A DNA stretch of 64,000 bases from Vibrio sp. ES.051. Lineage in GTDB: Bacteria; Pseudomonadota; Gammaproteobacteria; Enterobacterales; Vibrionaceae. The stretch covers positions 186,001-250,000 of the forward strand of contig NZ_PDJL01000006.1 of assembly GCF_002563795.1 (NCBI RefSeq), in the 5' to 3' direction. The translations under genes were made by a program, and so were the position numbers. The first letter of the stretch is position 1. Each line of letters begins with the position of its first letter. Below the pieces are notes generated by a model that was not told where the DNA came from, searched no databases, and saw nothing but the letters and a program-made list of their open reading frames with translations. Positions 17,898-27,359 of this stretch are shown here, piece by piece.

Positions 17898-17930
17898 TAT
17901 ACCCAAGTACCTTAAGGCTACTTGGGTATA
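17898..17930. repeat. Perfect 12-base palindromic repeat between the DeoR-family gene and glmS
   Basis: Arms TATACCCAAGTA (17898-17909) and TACTTGGGTATA (17919-17930) flank a 9-base loop that is itself near-palindromic (CCTTAAGG). No T-run follows on the minus strand, so termination would be weak. Partial TATACCCAA / CATACCCAA sequences recur near 49872 and 56750. From memory, repeats ending TTGGGTATA are common in Vibrio intergenic DNA. Confidence 0.7.
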
Positions 17931-17940
17931 CGTCATTAGA

Positions 17941-18702
17941 TTAAGCGCAAATGACTTTCACGCCATGCTGTTCAATTTGTAACTTATGTTCAGATTGCAC
18001 TTCAGCGTCTGTCACTAGGACATCGATTTGATTCCAAGCCAGCTCTAAGTTGGGGATCTTACGACCGACCTTTTCTGATTCAACCATCACGACGACTTCA
18101 CGTGACACTTCTGCCATGACCTTGCTTAAGCCAATTAACTCGTTAAACGTGGTCGTCCCGCGCTCCAAATCAACACCATCGGCACCAATAAAAAGTTGGT
18201 CAAAATCATAAGCTCTTAATACAGACTCGGCGACTTTGCCTTGGAAGGACTCTGAGTGCATATCCCACGTACCACCTGTCATCAGTAGAGTCGGTTCGCT
18301 TTCTAATTCGTTGAGGGCATTGGCAACGTGCAGCGAGTTGGTCATCACCACTAAGCCACGTTTATCATTCAATTGCTGAATTAGTGCCGCCGTCGTACTG
18401 CCACTGTCGATCACGATGCGGTTATGGTCACGGATCAGTGAAGCAGCCGCTTTTGCTAAATTTAACTTTCGAGTCGAAACATTAGAGCTCAATTCTTCAT
18501 GAATCACTTCCTTCGGGATCGCAATCGCACCGCCGTAACGACGTAAAAGTTGTCCATTTTTTTCTAAAGAAGCGAGATCCTTTCTAATCGTGACTTCTGA
18601 GGTTTCAAATTTCTGAGCCAATTCATCAACGCTGACTTCTCCCAGTTCAAAAACCAAGTTAGAAATGGCGTGTCTTCTTAATTGAGTATTTCGTTTCGAC
18701 AT
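17941..18702 (-). CDS. DeoR/GlpR-family transcription regulator next to glmS
   Basis: 253 residues with an N-terminal winged helix of DeoR type (residues about 5-60: RRHAISNLV, VSVDELAQKFETSEVTIRKDLASLE). A C-terminal sugar-phosphate-sensing domain follows (IVIDSGSTTAALIQQL around 95-110; LFIGADGVD around 170). Members respond to phosphorylated sugars. The neighbour glmS suggests hexosamine or amino-sugar control, but that is inference. Its own promoter is overlapped by a palindrome, suggesting autoregulation. I did not find matching sites upstream of glmS. The start is ATG 18702. Confidence 0.88.
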   Translation of the reverse strand: MSKRNTQLRRHAISNLVFELGEVSVDELAQKFETSEVTIRKDLASLEKNGQLLRRYGGAIAIPKEVIHEELSSNVSTRKLNLAKAAASLIRDHNRIVIDSGSTTAALIQQLNDKRGLVVMTNSLHVANALNELESEPTLLMTGGTWDMHSESFQGKVAESVLRAYDFDQLFIGADGVDLERGTTTFNELIGLSKVMAEVSREVVVMVESEKVGRKIPNLELAWNQIDVLVTDAEVQSEHKLQIEQHGVKVICA

Positions 18703-18717
18703 TTATGTTTTGATTTT

Positions 18718-18766
18718 AAGTTTCGAAGTGAAACTTATTATAGTCAAAACGAAACTTTTAAGTCTA
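18718..18766 (-). promoter_or_regulatory. Promoter with overlapping operator for the DeoR-family gene
   Basis: On the minus strand a perfect TATAAT lies at 18742-18737. TAGACT, 18 bases upstream at 18766-18761, is a fair -35 element. A palindrome with 7-base arms AAGTTTC (18718-18724) and GAAACTT (18730-18736) abuts the -10 element. A third GAAACTTTTAAG copy sits at 18751-18762 between the hexamers. Repeated GAAAC/GTTTC elements are typical of DeoR-family operators, so self-repression is likely. Confidence 0.6.
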
Positions 18767-19134
18767 TTTATTTCGATACAAAAAATTAATATTTCTCGAT
18801 AAAACCTTGTCCTAAGACAATTCTTAAACAGTGATATTGGATTCATTCAGTGGTAGAATTCGCCACCGAAAAGAAAAAAAATTACAGAATTGACGGCTAT
18901 TTAATTGCAACTTTCTGCATATAAAGTGGGATTGATCACAAAAAGATAGCCAAAATCGCCGATCTTTTAGTCATAAAATGACTAAACTTGGTGAAAGACT
19001 TTCAGAATCTGAAGTGCTAATAATGAGGCGGAAATCGGTGGGTGGCAGGCACTAAATGTCATCAAGAGCGCCCTAACTTCAGAATAAATAATCGACTTTA
19101 AAATTGTAACTATACTTACCGGAGAGTATCTTCC
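18767..19134. other. pykF upstream region
   Basis: No gene is seen. It holds a perfect 9-base inverted repeat TTTAGTCAT / ATGACTAAA (18966-18974 and 18978-18986, 3-base loop) and a TTCAGA-A-TCTGAA dyad at 19001-19013, both 120-170 bases before pykF. A half-site resembling CRP (GATCAC) occurs near 18934. I cannot place a promoter with confidence. Confidence 0.5.
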
Positions 19135-20547
19135 ATGAAAAAGACCAAAATCGTATGTACGATTGGCCCTAAAACTGAATCTGTAGAGAAGCTAACTGAA
19201 CTAGTAAACGCAGGCATGAATGTAATGCGTCTGAACTTCTCTCACGGTGACTTCGAAGAGCACGGCACTCGTATCGCGAACTTCCGCAAAGTAATGGAAG
19301 CGACAGGCAAACAACTAGCAATCCTTCTTGATACTAAAGGCCCAGAAATCCGCACTATCAAGCTAGAAGACGGCAACGATGTTGATCTAGTCGCTGGTCA
19401 AGAATTTACTTTCACAACTGACACTTCAGTTGTCGGTAACAAAGACAAAGTTGCAGTAACTTACGCTGGTTTCGCAGCAGACCTAAACGTGGGTAACACT
19501 ATCCTAGTCGACGACGGTCTAATCGAGATGGAAGTGATCTCTAAGACTGAAACAGAAGTTAAATGTAAAGTTCTTAACAACGGCGCACTAGGTGAAAACA
19601 AAGGTGTTAACCTTCCTGGCGTTTCTGTAAACCTACCGGCTCTATCTGAAAAAGATAAAAACGACCTTAAATTCGGTTGTGAGCAAGGCGTTGACTTCGT
19701 TGCAGCTTCTTTCATCCGTAAAGCATCAGACGTTCAAGAAATCCGTGACGTTTTAGCAGCAAATGGCGGCGAGAGCATCCACATCATCTCTAAGATCGAA
19801 AACCAAGAAGGTGTTGATAACTTTGATGAGATCCTTGAGCTTTCTGACGGCATCATGGTTGCTCGTGGTGACCTAGGCGTTGAAATCCCAGCAGAAGAAG
19901 TCATCTTCGCTCAGAAAATGATGATCGAGAAGTGTAACCGTGCTCGTAAGATGGTTATCACGGCAACTCAAATGCTTGACTCTATGATCAACAACCCACG
20001 TCCTACTCGTGCAGAAGCAGGCGACGTTGCTAACGCTGTCATGGACGGGACTGACGCAGTGATGCTTTCTGGTGAAACGGCGAAAGGTAAGTACCCTGTT
20101 GAAGCTGTGAAAATCATGGCTCAAATCGCAACTCGTACAGATTCAGCCCTTAAAGCGGAACTAGGCTCTCGCCTAGACAGCCCACGTCTACGTATCACTG
20201 AAGCAGTATGTAAAAGCGCAGTAGACACCGCTGAGAAACTTGCGGCTCCGCTGATCGTTGTGGCCACTGAAGGTGGTAAGTCTGCTCGTTCAGTCCGTAA
20301 GTACTTCCCAACCGCAAACATCCTTGCACTTACAACCAATGAGAAGACAGCGGCTCAGCTAGTGCTAACTAAAGGTGTAACCCCTGTTGTTGTTGATTCA
20401 ATCGCAAACACTGACGCGTTCTACGTTACAGGTAAAGAGCTAGCGCTAGAGTCGGGTCTAGGTAACAAAGGCGATATCGTCGTTATGGTTTCTGGTGCTC
20501 TAGTCGCTTCAGGTACGACGAACACGACTTCAGTACACGTGCTATAA
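19135..20547 (+). CDS. pykF: Pyruvate kinase, type I (PykF)
   Basis: Converts PEP and ADP to pyruvate and ATP, the last step of glycolysis. The 470 residues start [16 protein letters not shown] and carry [10 protein letters not shown], the catalytic DTKGPEIRT, the metal and PEP site region [12 protein letters not shown] with the preceding conserved Lys in ISKIENQEG, and [18 protein letters not shown]. The length and N-terminus fit E. coli PykF (fructose bisphosphate activated) better than PykA. It is monocistronic, with a strong terminator after it. The codon choice looks highly adapted, as expected of an abundant enzyme. Confidence 0.97.
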   Translation: MKKTKIVCTIGPKTESVEKLTELVNAGMNVMRLNFSHGDFEEHGTRIANFRKVMEATGKQLAILLDTKGPEIRTIKLEDGNDVDLVAGQEFTFTTDTSVVGNKDKVAVTYAGFAADLNVGNTILVDDGLIEMEVISKTETEVKCKVLNNGALGENKGVNLPGVSVNLPALSEKDKNDLKFGCEQGVDFVAASFIRKASDVQEIRDVLAANGGESIHIISKIENQEGVDNFDEILELSDGIMVARGDLGVEIPAEEVIFAQKMMIEKCNRARKMVITATQMLDSMINNPRPTRAEAGDVANAVMDGTDAVMLSGETAKGKYPVEAVKIMAQIATRTDSALKAELGSRLDSPRLRITEAVCKSAVDTAEKLAAPLIVVATEGGKSARSVRKYFPTANILALTTNEKTAAQLVLTKGVTPVVVDSIANTDAFYVTGKELALESGLGNKGDIVVMVSGALVASGTTNTTSVHVL

Positions 20548-20574
20548 GATTGTTAATTCTGTTATCAATCCAAT

Positions 20575-20603
20575 AAAAAAGAGGGCTTACGCCCTCTTTT
20601 TTT
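20575..20603 (+). terminator. Terminator of pykF
   Basis: GAGGGC-ttac-GCCCTC with flanking A and T runs extends to a 12-base stem and ends in TTTTTTT. It can work on both strands, and ilvIH runs toward it from the other side. Confidence 0.92.
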
Positions 20604-20706
20604 ACATCACTCTTTTACTTCGTATTGATCACTCAGTATGACTTCTTATCGCCTAACTGCTCAACCTAACCTGTAAAACCACTCGAACGACGTTGGCTTT
20701 TCGCTA

Positions 20707-20853
20707 TAAAAAAGCTTGATTGTAGAGTCACTCTTTATCGAAAATGTCTCTTTTCCTCAACCATTTCCTACGCTATCTCGGATGTTTCTTGTCATATGAG
20801 GACCACAGTGGCAATCCTCACTACAGTGGTATTTTCTATCTACAATCAAGCGA
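20707..20853 (-). other. Structured 3' element and terminator of ilvIH
   Basis: Two bases after the ilvH stop codon the minus strand carries GCTTGATTGTAGA (20851-20839). Its perfect 13-base complement TCTACAATCAAGC lies at 20726-20714, directly followed by TTTTTTATAG. The 112 bases between can form smaller hairpins (TGAGGA...TCCTCA; ACCAC...GTGGT; GAAATG...CATTTTC; GAGTGACTC). This looks like a long-range closing stem that also works as an intrinsic terminator. Whether the interior is a stable RNA is unknown. Confidence 0.6.
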
Positions 20854-21348
20854 CTAAGGCTTGAGTGAACGTTCACCTCGGGCAATCCCTACTACACCAC
20901 TTCGGGCCACCTCCACCACATCTGTTACTTCAGAGATCGCTTGAATAAACGCATCCAACTTCTCACTGGTTCCGGCTAATTGCACCGTATATTGAGATGC
21001 TGTGACATCAACAATCTGGCCACGAAAAATGTCGGCCGTTCGTTTTACTTCTGCTCTTGCAAAACCACTGGCTTTGACTTTTACCATCATCAGTTCACGC
21101 TCAATGTGCTCGAACTCCGTGACCTCTTGAACCTTCAGGATATCAATCAATTTGTGCAACTGTTTTTGGATTTGTTCTAACTGCATTTCGTTGGATGTCG
21201 TGGTGATATTCATACGAGAAAGTGTTTCGTCATCCGTAGGGGAAACCGTCAACGACTCAATGTTATAACCACGTTGAGAGAACAAGCCTACAACGCGAGA
21301 CAAAGCACCAGGTTGGTTTTCCAATAACAATGAAATTATGTGTCTCAT
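20854..21348 (-). CDS. ilvH: Acetolactate synthase small (regulatory) subunit IlvH
   Basis: 164-residue regulatory subunit of acetohydroxyacid synthase III, which binds valine and confers feedback inhibition. The N-terminal ACT domain is clear: MRHIISLLLENQPGALSRVVGLFSQRGYNIESLTV (residues 1-35), with the small-molecule site region around GALSRV. A C-terminal domain with AEVKRTADIF and GTSEKLDAFIQAI follows. It begins one base after the ilvI stop codon, so the two are translated together. The unusual 3' structure follows directly. Confidence 0.97.
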   Translation of the reverse strand: MRHIISLLLENQPGALSRVVGLFSQRGYNIESLTVSPTDDETLSRMNITTTSNEMQLEQIQKQLHKLIDILKVQEVTEFEHIERELMMVKVKASGFARAEVKRTADIFRGQIVDVTASQYTVQLAGTSEKLDAFIQAISEVTDVVEVARSGVVGIARGERSLKP

Positions 21349-21349
21349 A

Positions 21350-23074
21350 TTAAGTTCTCTCCGTTTTGCTCAGCCACATCTTGTCCATTCCCTCACCTTT
21401 AATTTGCATCGGGTATACGTGCTCGGTTTCGTCTACGTTGATGTCGACAAACACCAAGCGATCTTTCATATCTAACGCTTTTTTTAGCCCTTCTTCGAGC
21501 TGATCTGGCGTTTCGATACGAATACCGACGTGGCCATAAGCTTCTGCAATTGCCGCAAAGTCAGGAACAGAACTCATGTATGAGTTGGAGTGACGGCCTT
21601 GGTAAATAATATCTTGCCACTGTTTTACCATACCTAAGAAACGGTTGTTCAAGTTGATGATCTTAATAGGAATATCGTATTGCATCGCCGTCGAGAGTTC
21701 TTGGATATTCATTTGAATACTGCCATCGCCCGTCACAACCACGACTTCTTCTTGCGGCATTGCAAATTTAACGCCCATACCAGCAGGAAGGCCAAAGCCC
21801 ATCGTGCCCAGACCGCCAGAGTTTATCCAACGGCGAGGCTTATTGAATGGATAATAAAGCGCTGCAAACATCTGGTGTTGACCAACATCCGACGCCACGT
21901 AAGCATCACCATTGGTCAATTTGTGCAATGTTTCAATTACTTGCTGAGGTTTAATTCGCTCTGATGACGTTTCATAAGCCAAACAGTTGCGTTCGCGCCA
22001 TACTTGGATGTCATCCCACCACGTTGTAATAGCGTCCTGATCGTTACCACACTCTTGTTCAGCCAGCAGCCCAAGCATGGTGATCAGCACTTTTTCTGCA
22101 GAACCTACGATTGGCAGATCCACTTTTACATTTTTGGAAATCGATGATGGGTCGATATCTATATGCATCACTTTCGCGTTCGGGCAGTACTTCTCTAAAT
22201 TGTTGGTCGTACGGTCATCAAAACGAACGCCGATACCAAAAATCAGATCCGCTTCGTGCATCGCCATATTGGCTTCATAGGTACCATGCATGCCCAACAT
22301 ACCAAGCGAATTTTGGTGGGTTCCAGGAAATGCACCTAAGCCCATCAAAGTGCTGACAACTGGTAAATTTAGCTTATTTGATAAATCAAATATATGTTCG
22401 TGCGCCCCAGAGATCACCGCGCCGCCACCAATATACAGTACGGGTTTTTTCGCTTCTAACAGGGATTTAAGGGCTTTTTTAATTTGGCCTTTATGACCCG
22501 ACGTCGTCGGCTTATACGAACGCATCGATAGGCTTTCTGGATACTGGTAAGGCAGTTTGATTTGCGGGTTCATCACATCTTTAGGCAAATCAATCACAAC
22601 AGGGCCTGGTCGGCCCGTTGTCGCAATATAGAAGGCTTTTTTAATGGTTTCAGGGATATCTTCCGCTTTTTTTACTAAAAAACTGTGTTTTACTACCGGT
22701 CGAGAAACACCGACAATGTCACATTCTTGGAAGGCATCATTACCAATTAAACTGTTTGGCACGTTACCCGAAATAACGATCATGGGGATCGAATCCATGT
22801 AAGCAGTCGCAATTCCGGTGATGGTATTGGTCGCACCAGGACCAGAACAAACGAGTACCACACCCGGCTTACCCGTCGCACGGGCATAGCCATCGGCCAT
22901 ATGCGTCGCCGCTTGCTCATGTCTGACTAGTACGTGTTTAATTTGTTCAGTTTTGGCGTGCAGTGCGTCGTAGATGTCTAAAACAGAACCACCAGGGTAG
23001 CCAAATATCTGCTCTACGTTTTCTTCTATCAGAGATTGCACAACCATCTCTGCGCCTGACAACATTGCTGTCAT
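21350..23074 (-). CDS. ilvI: Acetolactate synthase large (catalytic) subunit IlvI
   Basis: Condenses two pyruvates, or pyruvate and 2-oxobutyrate, the first common step of valine, leucine and isoleucine synthesis. At 574 residues it is full length. It shows the N-terminal TPP-enzyme segment [15 protein letters not shown], the catalytic Glu in [18 protein letters not shown] (about residues 50-67), the FAD-associated central domain, and the C-terminal TPP/Mg motif GDGSIQMN...[12 protein letters not shown]. The ATG at 23074 has an AAGGAG ribosome binding site. In E. coli ilvIH is activated by Lrp; no Lrp site could be assigned here. Confidence 0.97.
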   Translation of the reverse strand: MTAMLSGAEMVVQSLIEENVEQIFGYPGGSVLDIYDALHAKTEQIKHVLVRHEQAATHMADGYARATGKPGVVLVCSGPGATNTITGIATAYMDSIPMIVISGNVPNSLIGNDAFQECDIVGVSRPVVKHSFLVKKAEDIPETIKKAFYIATTGRPGPVVIDLPKDVMNPQIKLPYQYPESLSMRSYKPTTSGHKGQIKKALKSLLEAKKPVLYIGGGAVISGAHEHIFDLSNKLNLPVVSTLMGLGAFPGTHQNSLGMLGMHGTYEANMAMHEADLIFGIGVRFDDRTTNNLEKYCPNAKVMHIDIDPSSISKNVKVDLPIVGSAEKVLITMLGLLAEQECGNDQDAITTWWDDIQVWRERNCLAYETSSERIKPQQVIETLHKLTNGDAYVASDVGQHQMFAALYYPFNKPRRWINSGGLGTMGFGLPAGMGVKFAMPQEEVVVVTGDGSIQMNIQELSTAMQYDIPIKIINLNNRFLGMVKQWQDIIYQGRHSNSYMSSVPDFAAIAEAYGHVGIRIETPDQLEEGLKKALDMKDRLVFVDINVDETEHVYPMQIKGEGMDKMWLSKTERT

Positions 23075-23450
23075 AATTGCTCTCCTTAGCCAGTACCCTC
23101 ACCGTAAGGTCAACGGATTGGTCTGATTTTACATAGTCTAGGGCTTATTCGTAGCCTAATCGAAATACTTCCACGCTTTCGGCTATGTCTTGCGTTCGTC
23201 ATAACATCCCGCAAGGTTACCCAACAAATGTAACGTTTTATTATCAATGGGTCTAATGAGAGATACGTCTACTTTTCAATCAAGATGCTAGAGAATAGAA
23301 CAACAGAAGGAATTGCAGCCACACATACACAATATCTCAGCACGATTAAAGAAAATAACGTTCAAAAAAAGAACATAATTCCAGAGCACTTCCTATAAAG
23401 GTTGCTAAATAGCGGTATTAGGCATGAAAAAGAGAGGGAACCGATACTCA
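23075..23450. other. ilvI upstream region
   Basis: 376 bases between divergent-free minus-strand units with no convincing gene. The ilvI promoter and any Lrp sites must lie here, but I could not identify them by eye. The left part is moderately GC-rich; the right part (23270-23400) is A-rich. Confidence 0.4.
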
Positions 23451-23489
23451 TAAAAATCCCCAGAAATACAAGAGGGTACCTCTGGGGAT
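23451..23489 (-). terminator. Terminator of the acyl-CoA ligase gene
   Basis: Minus-strand stem ATCCCCAGA / TCTGGGGAT (23489-23481 and 23464-23456) followed by TTTTT, 35 bases after the stop codon. Confidence 0.85.
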
Positions 23490-23523
23490 CTTTTCATCAA
23501 TTTGAAATCTTACTCAGTCTAAA

Positions 23524-25332
23524 TTACTTTTTCTCAGACTTTTCTTTGTACATTTCTTCGATTTCATCTTGGTATTTATCATTAATGACTTTGCGGCGCA
23601 GTTTTTGTGTTGGTGTTAACTCACCATCATCCATTGAGAACGATCTTGGCAGCAGTTTAAACTTCTTCACTTGCTCAAATTTAGCCAGCTCTTTCTGTAA
23701 CTCATTCACACGCTTCTCAAGCATTTCGACCACTTGGTGATGTTTAACCAATTCGACTCGGTCATGGTACGCGATGTTCAACTCTTTCGCGTATTCTTCA
23801 AGAGAATCAAAACACGGCACGATTAGCGCAGACACAAACTTGCGCGTATCTGCGATAACGGCAATTTGCTCAATGAAATGATCTTTACCGATGGCGCCTT
23901 CGATCATTTGTGGTGCGATGTATTTACCACCCGAAGTCTTCATCAACTCTTTAATCCGATCCGTGATAAAGAGATTACCATTTTCATCGATATAACCCGC
24001 ATCACCTGTTTTTAGAAAACCATGTTCGTCGAATGTCTTTTCGGTCTCTTCTGGCATTTTGTAATAACCACGCATCACCATCGGACCACGTACCAAAATT
24101 TCGTTATTGTGACCAATCTTGACTTGAGCGCCGGGCATCGACATCCCAATCGAATCTGGGTCAAAACATTGGTCATCCCAGCACGATACTGTTGCTGTGG
24201 TCTCTGTCATGCCATAGCCCAACTTCACGTTGATGCCTATCGCATGGAAGAAGCGCCCAATGGTTTCATCAAGCTTTGCGCCACCACAAGGCATAAAGTT
24301 GATGTTCCCCCCTAACAGGGCACGCAGTTTATTTAAGACCAGCTTGTCAGCCAGAGCATAAGCTTTACGCAACATGACCGATGGCTTGCGTTTCTCTTGA
24401 TGGCACACCGCCATTTTTGCCCCCATATTCACCGCCCAAGTAAACATGATCTTGCGATGGATCGGCGCACGAGACACTTTTTCATGGATGGCAGAGAAGA
24501 TTTTCTCATAGAAACGCGGTACTGCACTCATCACCGTTGGTCGTACTTGGCTAAGCGCGTCACGCACCTGCATCGTATCTTGCAGGTAACAGTTGGTAGC
24601 ACCTTTATACAATACATAGAATGTCCAAGCGCGCTCAAACACGTGAGAGAGTGGTAGGAAACACAATGAAACATCGTCTTGAGACAAGCTCAAACGCTGA
24701 TCATGCCCTTCTAATTGCGCCGCGATATTAGCGTAATCCAGCATCACCCCTTTTGGCTGCCCAGTGGTGCCCGAGGTGTAGATCAGCGTGAGTAGATCAT
24801 CTTCCCTTGCTTGCTCTAAACGTGCGTCTAATTCAACTTGGTATGTGGCATCGCCTTTGGCGACAAATGCTTGCCAAGAGATAACGAAATCATATTCACC
24901 AAGCTCGATATCATCCGACATTGCCACAATCAGTTCTAACTGCTCACACTGTTCAAAGATACTCACCGCAGCATCAAACTGTGCCTGCTCACCCACAAAC
25001 AGTACTTTCACGTCCGCATTATCAATGATGTAAGCAGACTGCGCCGCAGTATTGGTTGGGTAGATAGGAACCGTCACACTGCGCAATTGTAACGCAGCGA
25101 TATCCGCGATTGTCCATTGCGGCATGTTGTTTGAGAAAATACCGATCTTATCTTGAACGCCCAATCCCTGAGCCAAAAGTGCGCGTGATAAAGTATCAAC
25201 TTGCTGACCAAATTGCTCCCACGTAATACCTTGCCATTTGTCACCTACTTTATGTTTGAGTGCAACGCGAGTACCACCGTTCGCAATTTGTTCACGAATA
25301 CGTTTAACGATATGAAAATCTAACTTGGCCAT
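23524..25332 (-). CDS. AMP-dependent long-chain acyl-CoA synthetase (FAA1-type)
   Basis: 602-residue adenylate-forming enzyme, probably activating fatty acids with ATP and CoA. The P-loop-like motif [12 protein letters not shown] lies near residue 190. The [12 protein letters not shown] motif and the later [33 protein letters not shown] segment (adenylate hinge and Lys region) are present. Overall it resembles the FAA1/long-chain group rather than FadD of beta-oxidation. It is monocistronic, between ilvIH and leuO. Chain length and role cannot be read from sequence. The N-terminus [15 protein letters not shown] has no signal peptide, so it is cytoplasmic or membrane-associated. Confidence 0.88.
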   Translation of the reverse strand: MAKLDFHIVKRIREQIANGGTRVALKHKVGDKWQGITWEQFGQQVDTLSRALLAQGLGVQDKIGIFSNNMPQWTIADIAALQLRSVTVPIYPTNTAAQSAYIIDNADVKVLFVGEQAQFDAAVSIFEQCEQLELIVAMSDDIELGEYDFVISWQAFVAKGDATYQVELDARLEQAREDDLLTLIYTSGTTGQPKGVMLDYANIAAQLEGHDQRLSLSQDDVSLCFLPLSHVFERAWTFYVLYKGATNCYLQDTMQVRDALSQVRPTVMSAVPRFYEKIFSAIHEKVSRAPIHRKIMFTWAVNMGAKMAVCHQEKRKPSVMLRKAYALADKLVLNKLRALLGGNINFMPCGGAKLDETIGRFFHAIGINVKLGYGMTETTATVSCWDDQCFDPDSIGMSMPGAQVKIGHNNEILVRGPMVMRGYYKMPEETEKTFDEHGFLKTGDAGYIDENGNLFITDRIKELMKTSGGKYIAPQMIEGAIGKDHFIEQIAVIADTRKFVSALIVPCFDSLEEYAKELNIAYHDRVELVKHHQVVEMLEKRVNELQKELAKFEQVKKFKLLPRSFSMDDGELTPTQKLRRKVINDKYQDEIEEMYKEKSEKK

Positions 25333-25530
25333 TCTTTTACTTACCTTTTGGCTTACAGGCGTAAGCTAATTGAGCGCACAAGTGTACTTATGGCTTGCTA
25401 AAACGCAACTGACCAGTATCAAACTTATCATTAATAAGAGACAACTATCACTTATGCGTATCGAATACACTTAAAAGTGCTGAACGTTTGCACTATTTAA
25501 TTCACTGTTTTACTTATTGATTCCAGAAAA

Positions 25531-25563
25531 TAAAAAGCCCCGAAAAATAAATATCTCTCGGGG
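25531..25563 (-). terminator. Terminator of leuO
   Basis: Minus-strand CCCCGA / TCGGGG stem (25563-25558 and 25543-25538) followed by GCTTTTTATT. The rest of the 25333-25630 gap shows no gene. Confidence 0.75.
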
Positions 25564-25630
25564 ACGAAGGAATTGTAAAAATTGATGATGACCAATTCGG
25601 TCTAATTAAACAGCTAGACTCAAAATTCTC

Positions 25631-26590
25631 TTATTTAACAGCGACCACTTCACCGCATGTGATCATAAGTTGATCACGTAACCAGATGTGTCCTTTGTCT
25701 TTTTCGCTTGATTCATGCCAGCTCAAGTAACCGCTAATTTCCTTATTAGCACATGGGAAGTCCAAGATTTGCAACTGGTCACTGTTTACTGCATTTTCTG
25801 CCATCCAACGCGGTGCAATCGTCACGAGTTCTGACTGGCCCACCACATAAAGCAAGTTGCTTAGGCTTGAACCTTCATACGCCGCTTGACAATCCAGTTC
25901 ACGGTAAGCTTGTTCAGAGAAACTTCGTTGACCATGTACTTGAGATAATTTCGCGTGTTTTTCGTTCAGTAGTTGCTCAGTAGTGACACTACCTCGAATG
26001 CGCGAATGCGTTTTTGAAGCGATCACAACCAATTCATCTTTAAAGATCTCTGTACTTGAGAAACCTTGCTCATCAAAACGCGCATAGTCGATCACGAAAT
26101 CGATCTCTTGATAGCGCATACGCTCAGATAGAAGGCGGTCAAACTCTGCATCTAAGTGAAGCTGAACGTTCGGCGCTTGTTGATTTACTTTTTCCATAAT
26201 TTTCGGTGCAAAACGCATATCGCAAGGGCTGCAAATCGCCAGTTTGAACAAACGATTGGAAGATTCAGGCAGGAATACAGAACTAGGTAGTTCGTTGCGG
26301 ATCAACTGCAGTGCCTGACGAATCGGGCCAAACAGTTGGCGAGCACGTTGGGTTGGCTGAATGCCACGGCCTTGACGCATAAACAGTTCGTCATTAAACA
26401 TCACTTTAAGACGGGCAACAGCGTTGCTTACCGCCGGTTGAGACATACCTAAGTTATGTGCAGCACGAGTAATATTTTGCTCTTGCATCACAGCGTCAAA
26501 TACCGTCAATAGGTTTAAATCTGCACCACGCAAAGTACTTTCCATACGGTAGCTAGCAATTGCGCTCATCGCGTCTTTCTTATCTAACAT
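25631..26590 (-). CDS. leuO: LysR-type regulator LeuO
   Basis: 319-residue LysR-type regulator. The N-terminal helix-turn-helix is at about residues 23-80 (LNLLTVFDAVMQEQNITRAAHNLGMSQPAVSNAVARLK). The substrate-binding-like domain starts near residue 100. LeuO in enterics and Vibrio is a pleiotropic regulator that counters H-NS silencing; in V. cholerae it acts downstream of ToxR in acid and bile responses. The ATG at 26590 is preceded by AAGAGG at ideal spacing and gives MLDKKDAMSAIASYRME; a longer TTG start at 26617 is rejected. Divergent leuABCD lies across a long AT-rich region, the classical arrangement. Confidence 0.95.
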   Translation of the reverse strand: MLDKKDAMSAIASYRMESTLRGADLNLLTVFDAVMQEQNITRAAHNLGMSQPAVSNAVARLKVMFNDELFMRQGRGIQPTQRARQLFGPIRQALQLIRNELPSSVFLPESSNRLFKLAICSPCDMRFAPKIMEKVNQQAPNVQLHLDAEFDRLLSERMRYQEIDFVIDYARFDEQGFSSTEIFKDELVVIASKTHSRIRGSVTTEQLLNEKHAKLSQVHGQRSFSEQAYRELDCQAAYEGSSLSNLLYVVGQSELVTIAPRWMAENAVNSDQLQILDFPCANKEISGYLSWHESSEKDKGHIWLRDQLMITCGEVVAVK

Positions 26591-27104
26591 TAAGTGCGCC
26601 TCTTTTGTAATCGTCAACTTGGTTCATCGGGTTCATAACGAATAGAATCCTATGCACAAAAAGACGACGGCCGGATTCGAATCATTTACCACGAATAGAT
26701 AACCTAAAATTATTATATTTTTCGTACGGATAATTCCATTCCTAACCCTACTATCCATTAATCAATTACGGTTTCGCAACTAAATTGATATTTAATCAGT
26801 AAATTTTAGCCAGATAGACATTTAGTTTATTTATAACAATGAGTTGATAAAAAAATAAAAAACTATAAAACAGATAAAAAGCCCCCCAGCAAGGAGACAT
26901 TTGGCAAATTAATGAGACAGGTAATTATAATCAAGACGCATTTACATGACTTATTGATTGCGCCCGTACTAAAAAGTCTCGACTATAACTCTGATCAAAG
27001 CTCGCACGTCACAGTAAAATATTCAATCAATGTACACCGCAGGGAAATGACCACGATAGAATAAAAATGCAGCTCTCTAATTGAATAAAAAATCGACTTT
27101 AGGG
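26591..27104. other. AT-rich leuO-leuA intergenic region
   Basis: About 500 bases without a gene, very AT-rich between 26690 and 27060 (long A/T tracts). This is typical of an H-NS-bound, LeuO-regulated control region. The leuO promoter must lie here; I did not assign it. The leuABCD promoter and leader begin at its right end. Confidence 0.6.
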
Positions 27105-27133
27105 TTGACGCGTTCCATAGAGTGCGGTACTAA
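27105..27133 (+). promoter_or_regulatory. leuABCD promoter
   Basis: TTGACG at 27105-27110, a 17-base spacer, and TACTAA at 27128-27133: good -35 and -10 hexamers. The start point would be near 27140, about 30 bases before the leader peptide. Confidence 0.75.
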
Positions 27134-27168
27134 TTCGTTAACTTAATTTTGTGGAAAGCTTAACAACT

Positions 27169-27231
27169 ATGTCAGCTCATTTTTCTATTCTGCTTAGCCT
27201 CCTCCTGATCGTGACCAGTTCGCGCGGGTAG
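27169..27231 (+). CDS. leuL: leu operon leader peptide
   Basis: A 20-codon reading frame, too short for routine gene calling, with five leucine codons clustered in residues 8-13 (ILLSLLLIV). It lies 60 bases before the attenuator hairpin and 35 bases after the -10 element. GGAAAG upstream can act as ribosome binding site. When charged tRNA-Leu is scarce, a ribosome stalled on these codons should favour an antiterminator and allow leuABCD transcription. The mechanism is known from the enteric leu operon; its use here is inferred from layout. Confidence 0.85.
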   Translation: MSAHFSILLSLLLIVTSSRG

Positions 27232-27266
27232 GCTGTGGAAGAAAAATAACCACACCAATTTCTAAG

Positions 27267-27293
27267 AACCCGCATGAGAATGCGGGTTTTTTT
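27267..27293 (+). terminator. leu operon attenuator
   Basis: ACCCGCAT (27268-27275) and ATGCGGGT (27280-27287) form a perfect 8-base stem with a GAGA loop, ending in TTTTTTT. It lies between the leucine-rich leader peptide and leuA, as expected of a transcription attenuator. Confidence 0.9.
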
Positions 27294-27359
27294 ATATCTA
27301 AATACTGGAAGTAAACGATTAACTTGCACGAAAGTGCAGAAATCAGGAAGGAAGCAAAC

